Both the position numbers and the translations under genes were made by a program. A stretch of 11,705 nucleotides of DNA from Euryarchaeota archaeon UBA136 (lineage in GTDB: Archaea; Thermoplasmatota; Poseidoniia; MGIII; CG-Epi1): assembly GCA_002506485.1 (NCBI GenBank), contig DAXQ01000059.1, positions 1-11,705 of the forward strand, given 5' to 3'. Below, piece after piece: positions 1 through 6,554 of this stretch. The notes beneath the pieces were generated by a model. It was not told where the DNA came from. It searched no databases and saw only the letters and a program-made list of their open reading frames with translations. Numbering within the stretch: position 1 is the first letter of the stretch; each line of letters opens with the position of its first letter.

Positions 1-1003
1 CCATGAAAAGGAGAATCCCAAAGGTCACCAGATAAGGGATGTAAATAATATCTGAAATAACAAAGAAGGACAGTGCTAAATAGGACATTGAGAACAAATA
101 TCCCAGCTTGACACGCCCTCCCTGAATCCAGAACACAATACCGAGGATAGCTATAAAAACAGAAGGTCCCACATTTATCATATAATAGACTGCTAAATTT
201 GCCAGAGATGATAAAATGCCATTACCGATGAATAGATAGGCTCCAATAAGATCATCATCTGGAGTATAGGGCGAAAAATCAAGATACTGTAAATAGAATA
301 GATAACCAGAGAGAAAGATTAGGAAACCCAGAGTTTGCCTACCAGCACGCTCACGGTTGGTAGCATTCTCCTGCCAGTAAAATAGAAGATGGGCCATTAA
401 CAGGGCCAAAAGCATTCCAGGGAAAAGAAGGCCCATACGATGCAGCGATGGTAGGATCACGATAAACAATGATATCAATACAATGAGGCGAGAAGGATGC
501 CGACCATGTTTTGAGTTTGATAATCTCAAAAGCAACCAGATAAAGAAGGGGAGAAGGGCTATGAACGTGAATCTGAGGGAAAATCTCCATAGCGAGAAAG
601 TAAGGAATCTAGGGGCTAGGGAGAAGCAAAGAGCTGCAAACCAACGACTTCGATAGTTGTCTGTGAGCTCGCCTGAGAGCATGAAAAATCCAAATGTCGA
701 GATCAGGGAGAGAAAGATGCTGTGGATGATAATATAATCGTAGATTGAGAGGCCTGTCACAGTAGTGACAGCTGATGCCAGCAGTGTAGCACCAAGCGGA
801 CTCGTTCCAGGAAATAGTCCATAAAGTGATAGAACTTCTTCAGCCCAAAATACCTGGCCATGAGATATAATCGCCTTGGTCATGGAGATATAATAGAAAT
901 TGTCAGTGCCTGTGGGGGAGGGCGTGATAGGGTAACGTAACAGGAGTGTGAAAAGGCCTAACAGAATCAGGCCGCTTTGCTTGACCGGACTTGGACTTTT
1001 CAT
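1..1003 (-). CDS. Partial polytopic membrane protein, GT-C glycosyltransferase-like
   Basis: Reading the minus strand from the ATG at 1003 gives an uninterrupted frame of 334 codons that leaves the window at base 1, so the C-terminus is missing. The protein is very hydrophobic, with about eight or nine likely membrane helices. The first lies at residues 10-24. It is followed by an extracytoplasmic-type loop with Asp34 in TDNFYYISMTKAI and then FPGTSPLG at about 64-71. A short helix, an acidic aromatic loop and a second hydrophobic block recall GT-C enzymes (PMT, ArnT or STT3-like dolichyl-phosphate sugar transferases), where the loop acid is catalytic. This is a resemblance only; I see no diagnostic motif such as WWDYG. 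An unrelated polytopic transporter is possible. It is transcribed divergently from the cytochrome operon. A TATA-like box at 1024-1029 would put the transcript start almost on the ATG, giving a leaderless mRNA. Confidence 0.7.
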   Translation of the reverse strand, partial: MKSPSPVKQSGLILLGLFTLLLRYPITPSPTGTDNFYYISMTKAIISHGQVFWAEEVLSLYGLFPGTSPLGATLLASAVTTVTGLSIYDYIIIHSIFLSLISTFGFFMLSGELTDNYRSRWFAALCFSLAPRFLTFSLWRFSLRFTFIALLPFFIWLLLRLSNSKHGRHPSRLIVLISLFIVILPSLHRMGLLFPGMLLALLMAHLLFYWQENATNRERAGRQTLGFLIFLSGYLFYLQYLDFSPYTPDDDLIGAYLFIGNGILSSLANLAVYYMINVGPSVFIAILGIVFWIQGGRVKLGYLFSMSYLALSFFVISDIIYIPYLVTFGILLFM

Positions 1004-1023
1004 GTTCTATCAGATGGATGATG

Positions 1024-1029
1024 TATTAA
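1024..1029 (-). promoter_or_regulatory. TATA-like box for the GT-C-like gene
   Basis: The minus strand reads TTAATA here, about 24 bases before the ATG at 1003. That spacing predicts a transcript starting at or next to the start codon. The match is short, so this is only a candidate. Confidence 0.4.
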
Positions 1030-1069
1030 GCGTGTATGCTCGATAGAAAATGGTTCTTTGTACTGCATA

Positions 1070-1079
1070 TTTTTATATA
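1070..1079 (+). promoter_or_regulatory. TATA box of the Rieske/cytochrome b operon
   Basis: The sequence TTTTTATATA is a strong archaeal TATA box. Transcription would start about 26 bases downstream, near 1100. That makes the upstream in-frame ATG at 1050 unusable as a start and favours TTG 1122 or ATG 1155. It lies in the divergent spacer between the minus-strand membrane protein and the operon. Confidence 0.65.
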
Positions 1080-1121
1080 GCAGATACTGTCCTCTCAAAT
1101 CACCTATTATGGGGGCGTAAT

Positions 1122-1811
1122 TTGTCTATACCTGACACCAAGAATTACAGTCTGATGGCGTTACTGCTTTTGACCGCTCTACTAGTTGGAAAAAGTGTCA
1201 ATGGATACCCTGGAGGTGGTGAGACTGGGGGGGACGAATGGGCTATGGAATCTATCGTTAAAGGTTGTACCTGCCATATGGATCAACAACTCAACGAAGG
1301 AATGTACAGTTTAGATGGAATACCTAATACTTATGTTCCGGAAACCACTTACAACATAACACTAACCGTCAACGATACGAACGTCGATTCGGTTGATGGT
1401 TCTGTGAAATACGGTGGGTTCTTGGCTGAAGTAAGTGAAGGTGTTTTTGTTGCAAATGAAAATTACTGGGTAGGAGGTAGCGGATCATACATTTCACATA
1501 ATGACAACAGTAACATGGTTAGAAGTTGGACTTTCCAGTGGACCGCTCCTACTGAAGGTACAGGCGATGCATTATTCACCATCTATTTCAATGTCGTGGA
1601 TGGGGCTGCTTCTTCCGGAGACCAATGGTCTTACTTGACTGCGGTCTCACTTGGTACGCCCCAAGAAGTTTCAAGTGAAGTATCGATACACGAATTAGGA
1701 GTTACACTAATGCAATATTGGATTGGCCTAATCGGGATAGCATCTGTACTTTTGTCTATCCTAGTGGCTTACATAGTAATCAGAGGAGGGAGTGCACATT
1801 ACAGAGGTTAA
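1122..1811 (+). CDS. Secreted, membrane-anchored Reeler-like (choice-of-anchor V type) protein with CxCH motif
   Basis: First gene of the operon, 229 residues from TTG 1122. That start sits behind a GGGGGCG sequence that could act as an SD and gives a signal peptide with a lysine before the hydrophobic core; ATG 1155 is the alternative. Residues 12-27 form the signal core, then a Gly-rich stretch, then GCTCHMD with Cys49, Cys51 and His52. A beta-rich domain follows with WTFQWTAP near 136-143, an Asn/Asp-rich loop and a single C-terminal membrane helix at about 198-221. The pattern fits Reeler-like domains of secreted archaeal and bacterial proteins, which often carry a CxxCH near the N-terminus. 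Here the motif is one residue short, so c-type heme attachment is doubtful and a metal site or disulfide is equally possible. A paralogue lacking the motif lies at 8892-9419. Its place ahead of Rieske suggests an extracytoplasmic partner of the complex. Confidence 0.65.
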   Translation: MSIPDTKNYSLMALLLLTALLVGKSVNGYPGGGETGGDEWAMESIVKGCTCHMDQQLNEGMYSLDGIPNTYVPETTYNITLTVNDTNVDSVDGSVKYGGFLAEVSEGVFVANENYWVGGSGSYISHNDNSNMVRSWTFQWTAPTEGTGDALFTIYFNVVDGAASSGDQWSYLTAVSLGTPQEVSSEVSIHELGVTLMQYWIGLIGIASVLLSILVAYIVIRGGSAHYRG

Positions 1812-2163
1812 TGAAGTTCTGGAAAAGGTTTCAAAAGGTGAACTTACTACCGAAGATGCCCAAAAACTTTTAGGAACCTACAAAGATGAAGAACTAGGAA
1901 AGGAATTGAGAAATGTTCCTGGAAAAGAACAACTGGAGATATTTGCCATAATCTTGGTTCTTATGCTTCTCGAATTGATGTACGATTCACTCTTTATTTA
2001 TGGTATTTTAGAGAATTGGGACCAACAATTTTTATCATTTACGATTGCCATGGCATTCTTAGTCCTAGGGTTGATGCTTGATTTCTATAGAAGATCATTC
2101 ATGCCAGAGGTTCTAGAAGCCAAAAAGAGAAGGAGGAAAGTTATCACCAAACTGGAGAGATAA
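1792..2163 (+). CDS. Small two-helix membrane protein of the cytochrome b operon, unknown function
   Basis: 123 residues from GTG 1792, overlapping the previous gene by 20 bases. A GAGGAGGG SD sequence lies at 1783-1790, unusually close to the start codon, and I see no better in-frame start. The N-terminal 40 residues are soluble and charged; the segment KVSKGELTTEDAQKLL looks like a helical hairpin of the SHOCT-like sort. Two membrane helices follow at about 50-70 and 80-98, then a very basic tail including KKRRRK at about 115-120, which should lie in the cytoplasm. I do not recognise the family. Its position between the Reeler-like gene and Rieske, with coupled translation, suggests a small accessory or assembly subunit of the Rieske/cytochrome b complex; this is inference from context. 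Confidence 0.7.
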   Translation: MHITEVNEVLEKVSKGELTTEDAQKLLGTYKDEELGKELRNVPGKEQLEIFAIILVLMLLELMYDSLFIYGILENWDQQFLSFTIAMAFLVLGLMLDFYRRSFMPEVLEAKKRRRKVITKLER

Positions 2164-2165
2164 TT

Positions 2166-2840
2166 ATGGATATTACACGTAGAGGTTTCCTGAAAGGTGC
2201 AATCGGACTTGCGGGCGCAGGGATGACTGGTGCACTCACAGTTCCTGCACTGAAATCACTCCTACCCCCTCCAGTGACAAGATGCAACGAGGATAATGCC
2301 CATGAAACACTGACCTACAAGAGTGAGAGTGGGAAGTGGTACGAAAACAAGGGAGGGAAAGTAGCTAAGAAAGAGGATTTCAAACTCTGGGATGTTGCTA
2401 TCGTCAATTGGGGGCCAAAGGAACTCGAGGAAGAACTGGGGAGTTGTGAGATTCAATTGGCTCTTGTTAAAGTCCCTACTGAAGCTGGAATGGAAAACCT
2501 AGGCGTCTCGGATGATGGAGGAAATAGCACTATGATGGCATACCACACCTACAAGTGCCCGCACCTTTGTTGCAAACCTGTATTCACACCAGAAGGAACC
2601 AGTACCATCAGTGGTGGTGACTACAGTAATATGTTTTTGTGCCCCTGCCATCTTTCATTGTTTGATCCGGTATCAGTGATCAAGAATATAGACGAACAAG
2701 GAAGAGAAGTTATGGCTGCCGAATTGTTGGAGGGGCCAGCACCTTATGGCTTACCTGTAGTACCTATTGCTGAAAAAGATGGAGGATTAATAGGTCTAAC
2801 GACACACTTAGACTGGCTGAAATATTGCGGACAGGGATAA
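2166..2840 (+). CDS. TAT-exported Rieske [2Fe-2S] protein
   Basis: 224 residues, starting 2 bases after the previous stop. The N-terminus TRRGFLKGA is a clear twin-arginine signal, followed by a hydrophobic helix (about 11-33) that would serve as the membrane anchor. The Rieske fold is shown by CPHLCC (Cys131, His133, Cys136) and CPCHLS (Cys159, Cys161, His162). By family analogy, Cys131, His133, Cys159 and His162 bind the cluster, and Cys136-Cys161 form the disulfide. Cys135 is an extra cysteine in the first loop. In the second loop the usual GSxYD reads LSLFD: the serine is kept (Ser164), but the tyrosine that hydrogen-bonds a cluster cysteine is Phe166. In bc1 complexes that change lowers the cluster potential. 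The C-terminal PAPYGLPVVP resembles the Pro-rich end of the cluster domain. It takes electrons from quinol at the outer face of the cytochrome b encoded next. Confidence 0.93.
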   Translation: MDITRRGFLKGAIGLAGAGMTGALTVPALKSLLPPPVTRCNEDNAHETLTYKSESGKWYENKGGKVAKKEDFKLWDVAIVNWGPKELEEELGSCEIQLALVKVPTEAGMENLGVSDDGGNSTMMAYHTYKCPHLCCKPVFTPEGTSTISGGDYSNMFLCPCHLSLFDPVSVIKNIDEQGREVMAAELLEGPAPYGLPVVPIAEKDGGLIGLTTHLDWLKYCGQG

Positions 2841-2842
2841 TC

Positions 2843-3805
2843 ATGAAATTCAACAGAATTGTAGCTGCGATAATTGGGTGTCTGGTATTACTGTCTCTGC
2901 CGGTAAGTGCTGAAACTCCAATTCTGGAAGAATTAATGAGGAAGTATACCTTCCCATTGATTTTCCTGTCTTTGGCTGGTGCGGTAGCGGGGGTTGCATA
3001 TCTATACGTGACTGGATTACTCCCTAGTGCTATATTTGAATCCTGGAAATGGGTTGATGAAAGATTCGCACTGCACCGCTATTTTTCCTTAGCTAAGAGA
3101 GAATATTACTCAGTTGTTTACACCCTAATGCCTGCGACTGGAAGGACTATGCCACAGTCCCACACAGAGAGATACAACGTGAAGGCTGTGTGGTATTGGT
3201 ATCCCTTCTACTCATTAGGAGGATTATCCTTTTTTGCATACGTAGTGCTTACCATAACTGGAATTTATCTAGGGTTCTATTATGTTCCAGACGGTCAATT
3301 CGTCAACGAAAATGGTGAGCCATGCGGTACAGGAACTTGTACTTCTGGTGCCTATCAGTCGATGGAACTTATAATGACTCAAGTGTCATTTGGATATATC
3401 ATTAGGGCAGTTCACCACTGGTCAGCGCACTTCATGGTTGCATCAGTCTTTCTTCACATGATGAGAGTCTATTTTGTTGGAGCGTACCGTAACCCAAGGG
3501 AAATAAATTGGATGTTGGGATCAATCCTACTCATGATTACTATTTTCTTTGGATATACGGGCTATCTTTTGCCCTGGGATGAATTGGGTTTTGCAGCAGG
3601 TTCAATTGGACTGGAAATGGCAACGTCTATACCTGCTATGGGTCCTTTGATGGCACAGATTATATTCGGAGGAACGCAACTTACTGGAGATACTATAACC
3701 AGAATGTACTGGTTGCACATTTTCGTTCTGCCTTTAATTGGAACCATCCTAATTATTGTTCATATGGCACTTGTTTGGATACAAGGGGAGGCTGAACCGC
3801 ATTAA
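2843..3805 (+). CDS. Cytochrome b6-like N-terminal cytochrome b subunit
   Basis: 320 residues from ATG 2843, just 2 bases after the Rieske stop; an in-frame TTG at 2825 lies inside the Rieske gene and is less likely. The cytochrome b core begins near residue 112 and has four helices. Helix B carries His191 and His205 (13 residues between) and helix D His292 and His307 (14 between). The helix D spacing is the b6 type rather than the bc1 type. Between helices C and D is GYTGYLLPWDELGF, close to the b6 consensus GVTGYSLPWDQVGY. The heme cn cysteine of cytochrome b6 (FYCLGG) is serine here (FYSLGG, Ser124). Before the core is an unusual 110-residue extension: a signal-like segment (5-22), a second helix (38-57) and a soluble stretch. 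A loop between helices A and B holds Cys161 and Cys166, a possible disulfide. Binds two b hemes in the membrane and contributes to the quinone sites. Confidence 0.93.
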   Translation: MKFNRIVAAIIGCLVLLSLPVSAETPILEELMRKYTFPLIFLSLAGAVAGVAYLYVTGLLPSAIFESWKWVDERFALHRYFSLAKREYYSVVYTLMPATGRTMPQSHTERYNVKAVWYWYPFYSLGGLSFFAYVVLTITGIYLGFYYVPDGQFVNENGEPCGTGTCTSGAYQSMELIMTQVSFGYIIRAVHHWSAHFMVASVFLHMMRVYFVGAYRNPREINWMLGSILLMITIFFGYTGYLLPWDELGFAAGSIGLEMATSIPAMGPLMAQIIFGGTQLTGDTITRMYWLHIFVLPLIGTILIIVHMALVWIQGEAEPH

Positions 3806-4830
3806 TGAGTGAAGACAGCGCTACCGAAATGATTACTGAGTATCAGGATGAGCAGATTGTTCTGGATACTGTAAACAAATTGGAGCACCGTGAAGACCAC
3901 TCAGTACTTGAGGCCGATATGGTCAAAGGCGAGCCACTTTATCCTCATGAATTGACAAGGGACGCAGTTCTGAGTATGTACATCATGGCTCTTTTCTTCT
4001 ACTTGTCGGCATTTGTGCCACCACCCTTACATGGAGCTGCAGACCCAACAGCAGGTACTGCATTCCCACCACCTCTTCCTGACTGGTATCTACTATGGGC
4101 ATTTGGTTGTCTAAAAGTCGCTTGGGATATTGAATTCACCATATTCGGGTATCATTTCTTCCTGATGACTGCAAAAGTATGGGGAACCTTGGTTCAAGGG
4201 ATGATCGTAGGGCTCGTGGTAGCTGTTCCATTCATAGATCGTGCCATTGGATTTTTGATTGATCCGCAGTATGGCGATGTCGTCAATAGAGGGCACGAGC
4301 GACGACCCATAGAGGACCCTGTGAGGGCAGCTATCGGAGTTTATGGAATTGCTATGGTAATTATGCTGTCAATTTACTCAATTAATGCCAATGTTGCCAT
4401 TTATTATCCTGAAATAAACACAAAAGTACTATCACAAGTTACACTCTGGGGTCCACTAGGATGCGCTTTCATTACTTACCTTTTCTTGGATAGGAGAAGA
4501 TCTGAAGGTGCAAAACCACTGACTGACGAAGAACGGTTTGCTCTCTACACTGATGGGATTGCTGACAGAAGAATGCAGAGAATCTATGAATTCAAGCTGA
4601 ATAGGTGTTATCAGTGTGGCCTTTGTGACGATATTTGCCCTGTTAGGGACATGGAAGGAGAACATGAACTTAATATCATTTTCAACACGTTCCAAAATGA
4701 ACACGATGGAGTGGCTATGTGGTCATGCATAACGTGCGGAATGTGCACAGCTGTTTGCCCACAAAATATAGAATATGTTGACTATGTACTCGAACAACGA
4801 GCGTTAACCACTTCAGGAGCAATGTCATGA
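3805..4830 (+). CDS. Cytochrome b C-terminal domain (subunit IV-like) fused to HdrC-like di-[4Fe-4S] domain
   Basis: 341 residues; the ATG overlaps the previous TAA by one base (TAATG). Residues 50-230 form the C-terminal half of cytochrome b, with about four helices (54-71, 128-145, 175-193, 212-228). The quinol-oxidation motif is PDWY at 92-95 instead of PEWY. After the last helix comes a basic linker, then two complete [4Fe-4S] motifs: Cys268, 271, 274 and 278-Pro, and Cys308, 311, 314 and 318-Pro. These are spaced as in HdrC/GlpC-type proteins. By normal cytochrome b topology, the end of helix H faces the cytoplasm, so both clusters should sit on the cytoplasmic side near the quinone-reduction site. 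An HdrB-like gene follows with a 4-base overlap, restoring an HdrC-HdrB pair. A cytochrome b subunit carrying its own HdrC domain is not a standard bc1 or b6f layout. The fusion is read directly in one uninterrupted frame. Confidence 0.93.
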   Translation: MSEDSATEMITEYQDEQIVLDTVNKLEHREDHSVLEADMVKGEPLYPHELTRDAVLSMYIMALFFYLSAFVPPPLHGAADPTAGTAFPPPLPDWYLLWAFGCLKVAWDIEFTIFGYHFFLMTAKVWGTLVQGMIVGLVVAVPFIDRAIGFLIDPQYGDVVNRGHERRPIEDPVRAAIGVYGIAMVIMLSIYSINANVAIYYPEINTKVLSQVTLWGPLGCAFITYLFLDRRRSEGAKPLTDEERFALYTDGIADRRMQRIYEFKLNRCYQCGLCDDICPVRDMEGEHELNIIFNTFQNEHDGVAMWSCITCGMCTAVCPQNIEYVDYVLEQRALTTSGAMS

Positions 4831-5714
4831 GCAGAACCAAACCATATTCGAGAACTATCCCACACCCGCTTTTTGAAAGATTAATCGTAGAAGACGCGAT
4901 GAAAGAAGAGAAAGAACCATGGAAACCAGAAAGACCCCATGAATACGGATATTTCCCTGGGTGTGTCGACTTTATGGATGTTGAAGTAAAATTCACTCAT
5001 CTAAACAAAGGTGACGCAGATCATGCCTCGATTGCGGCTGCCTCAATCAAACTTCTCAACTATGCTGGGATTGATCCACTGATACTAGATATGAATGTCT
5101 TCAAATGCTCCGGTCACGACCAACTTTGGCAGGGTCAGCTAGAAGTTTTCGATACTCTCAAAGAACATAATATGAGAAGATTGAAAGAATCTGGAATCAA
5201 AATTGTGACCTGTTCTTGCGCTGAGTGCTACCGGACATTCGCTGTGGACTATGACCTGCCAAATACTCTAGGAATAAAAGTTGAACACATCACGCAGACT
5301 CTTCAGGGCAGGGGATTGAAATTCAAAGCCCCAGAGGACGTGACTGTTGCCTACCACGATCCATGTCGTCTGGGCAGGATGATGGGAGAATATGAGGCCC
5401 CTAGAGACCTAATCCAACTAGTGGACGGGGCTGAAATGGTAGAATTGGAAAATAACAAGGAAAGAGCCCTCTGCTGCGGCGTCTCCTCGATGATGTACTG
5501 CAATGATGCGACCAAAGCTGTTCGCAGAAAAAGGCTAGATCAAGGTACTGACGCTGGAATTGACATCATGCTTGGTGGATGTCCTAAATGTTACATGCAC
5601 ATGCAATGTATGTTGAATGAAGAGAGAATGAATCCGGAGGAGGGACATCATCATGACTACGAAATGATGGATCTTATGCAATTTCTGGTTGCTTGTCTGG
5701 AGGAAAAAAGCTAG
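4827..5714 (+). CDS. HdrB-like CCG-domain iron-sulfur protein
   Basis: 295 residues, starting within the stop of the cytochrome b-HdrC gene (ATGA overlap). It has the two-repeat CCG architecture of heterodisulfide reductase subunit B and related GlpC/GlcF/SdhE proteins. The C-terminal repeat is complete: Cys180, then Cys216-Cys217-Gly, then Cys252 and Cys255 (CPKC), spaced about 35 and 34 residues. This matches sites that hold noncubane [4Fe-4S] clusters in HdrB. The N-terminal repeat has Cys46, then KCSG at 93-96 in place of CCG, and Cys131/Cys134, so one cysteine of the canonical set is missing. There are no membrane helices, so it is cytoplasmic and presumably docks on the HdrC-like domain of the preceding subunit. 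The substrate is unknown; a disulfide or thiol carrier, or a simple electron relay, are the options. The His-rich stretch near 274-276 (HHH) is also visible. Confidence 0.88.
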   Translation: MSRTKPYSRTIPHPLFERLIVEDAMKEEKEPWKPERPHEYGYFPGCVDFMDVEVKFTHLNKGDADHASIAAASIKLLNYAGIDPLILDMNVFKCSGHDQLWQGQLEVFDTLKEHNMRRLKESGIKIVTCSCAECYRTFAVDYDLPNTLGIKVEHITQTLQGRGLKFKAPEDVTVAYHDPCRLGRMMGEYEAPRDLIQLVDGAEMVELENNKERALCCGVSSMMYCNDATKAVRRKRLDQGTDAGIDIMLGGCPKCYMHMQCMLNEERMNPEEGHHHDYEMMDLMQFLVACLEEKS

Positions 5715-6541
5715 TGGCAGAGATCGATAAGAACTTCATGAGTACATACCAGAAGGTGGCGACCCACGATGGTGAGTCCGAGCCCATCCAGATCTGGGCC
5801 AAGGATTCCAGTTCCTATGGAGGAGTCGGGACCGATAAACTCGGGATTTGGGGCAGCGTTGTGGCTGTGGATTTCGATATCTGTGTGGCCGATGGAGCCT
5901 GCATAGATGCCTGTCCAGTCGATGTTTTCGAATGGATAGACACACCAAAGCATCCTGCCTCCGACACGAAGGCGATAATGTCTCGGGAGCCGGATTGCAT
6001 AGTCTGCAGAGCCTGCGAGGAAGTATGCCCCGTAGACGCAATCCTGATCACTGACCCTGGGGACATCGGATCTGGGGCTGAACCTGCAAGCTCGGAACAG
6101 GCTGAGGAAACTGAAGTGCCTACTGAAGCGTTGATGGAAGCTCCTGTAGCAATTGTCTCAGATGATACTTCCCTTTTCTTCCACAAACCAAACAAATGGC
6201 TCACTAGGACCAAAGACGTATTGAACAAGGAAGAACTCCCTTCAACTGGTATCGAAAAAGCGAAGGATATGTTCAAGGAACTCAGAAAACAAACCCTTGA
6301 TTCTTTACCTCGAGGGAAGGATTACCTAGCACTTGTCGATAACGAGAAATGTATTGGTTGCACTCAATGTGTCTACTTCTGTAATTTTGCCTCAATAGAT
6401 ATGATATCCTGGGACCTGATGGCGCGTACTTCACAGTTCGAATCCAAAAAGGCCTTGATTCTCGAAGATACATGTACAGGTTGTACACTCTGTGCATTTG
6501 CATGTCCTGTGGAGGCAATAACCATGGAAGCTAAAATCTAG
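5714..6541 (+). CDS. Four-site polyferredoxin: zinc-ferredoxin-like domain plus second dicluster ferredoxin domain
   Basis: 275 residues from GTG 5714, which overlaps the HdrB-like TAG; GGAGG at 5699-5703 supports this start over TTG 5693. The N-terminal 115 residues match the layout of Sulfolobus-type zinc ferredoxin (WGSVVAVDFDIC, then TPKHPAS). Site I is CxxDxxCxxxCP (Cys57, Asp60, Cys63, Cys67), which with Asp in place of a cysteine usually holds [3Fe-4S]. Site II is complete (Cys95, 98, 101, 105). The zinc ligands look mostly lost: only His18 remains in the N-terminal arm, and the position of LGIHG reads LGIWG (Trp46). An acidic, alanine/proline-rich linker (about 115-145) leads to a second ferredoxin domain with Cys213, 216, 219 and 223-Asn, and Cys254, 257, 260 and 264-Pro. 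It probably carries electrons between the HdrBC-like module and soluble partners. The first domain is clearly more GC-rich than the rest. Confidence 0.9.
   Translation: MAEIDKNFMSTYQKVATHDGESEPIQIWAKDSSSYGGVGTDKLGIWGSVVAVDFDICVADGACIDACPVDVFEWIDTPKHPASDTKAIMSREPDCIVCRACEEVCPVDAILITDPGDIGSGAEPASSEQAEETEVPTEALMEAPVAIVSDDTSLFFHKPNKWLTRTKDVLNKEELPSTGIEKAKDMFKELRKQTLDSLPRGKDYLALVDNEKCIGCTQCVYFCNFASIDMISWDLMARTSQFESKKALILEDTCTGCTLCAFACPVEAITMEAKI
5750..6120 (+). other. GC-rich island covering the zinc-ferredoxin-like domain
   Basis: By hand count, 5761-6120 is about 56% G+C (202 of 360), while 6121-6420 of the same gene is about 41% (123 of 300) and the sequence just before is about 42%. The change is sharp and its right edge coincides with the linker between the two ferredoxin domains. 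Domain replacement by recombination, or strong codon selection, could explain it. Confidence 0.7.
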
Positions 6542-6554
6542 CTTGCATAACCGA

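Noticed and set aside
351..590. Minus-strand open frame inside the first gene
   Set aside because: It lies within the long GT-C-like frame, in a different register, and its translation has no domain or start signals.
1050..1121. Upstream ATG 1050 as start of the first operon gene
   Set aside because: It lies before the strong TATA box at 1070-1079, so it would not be in the transcript, and the extra residues spoil the signal peptide.
1264..1281. CTCH as a normal c-type heme site
   Set aside because: Standard sites need CxxCH (or longer); one residue is missing, so I report it only as a variant motif.
5711..6276. Several overlapping open frames on both strands opposite or within the ferredoxin gene
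   Set aside because: They are a by-product of the GC-rich stretch there; the ferredoxin frame has full cluster motifs and the others show nothing.
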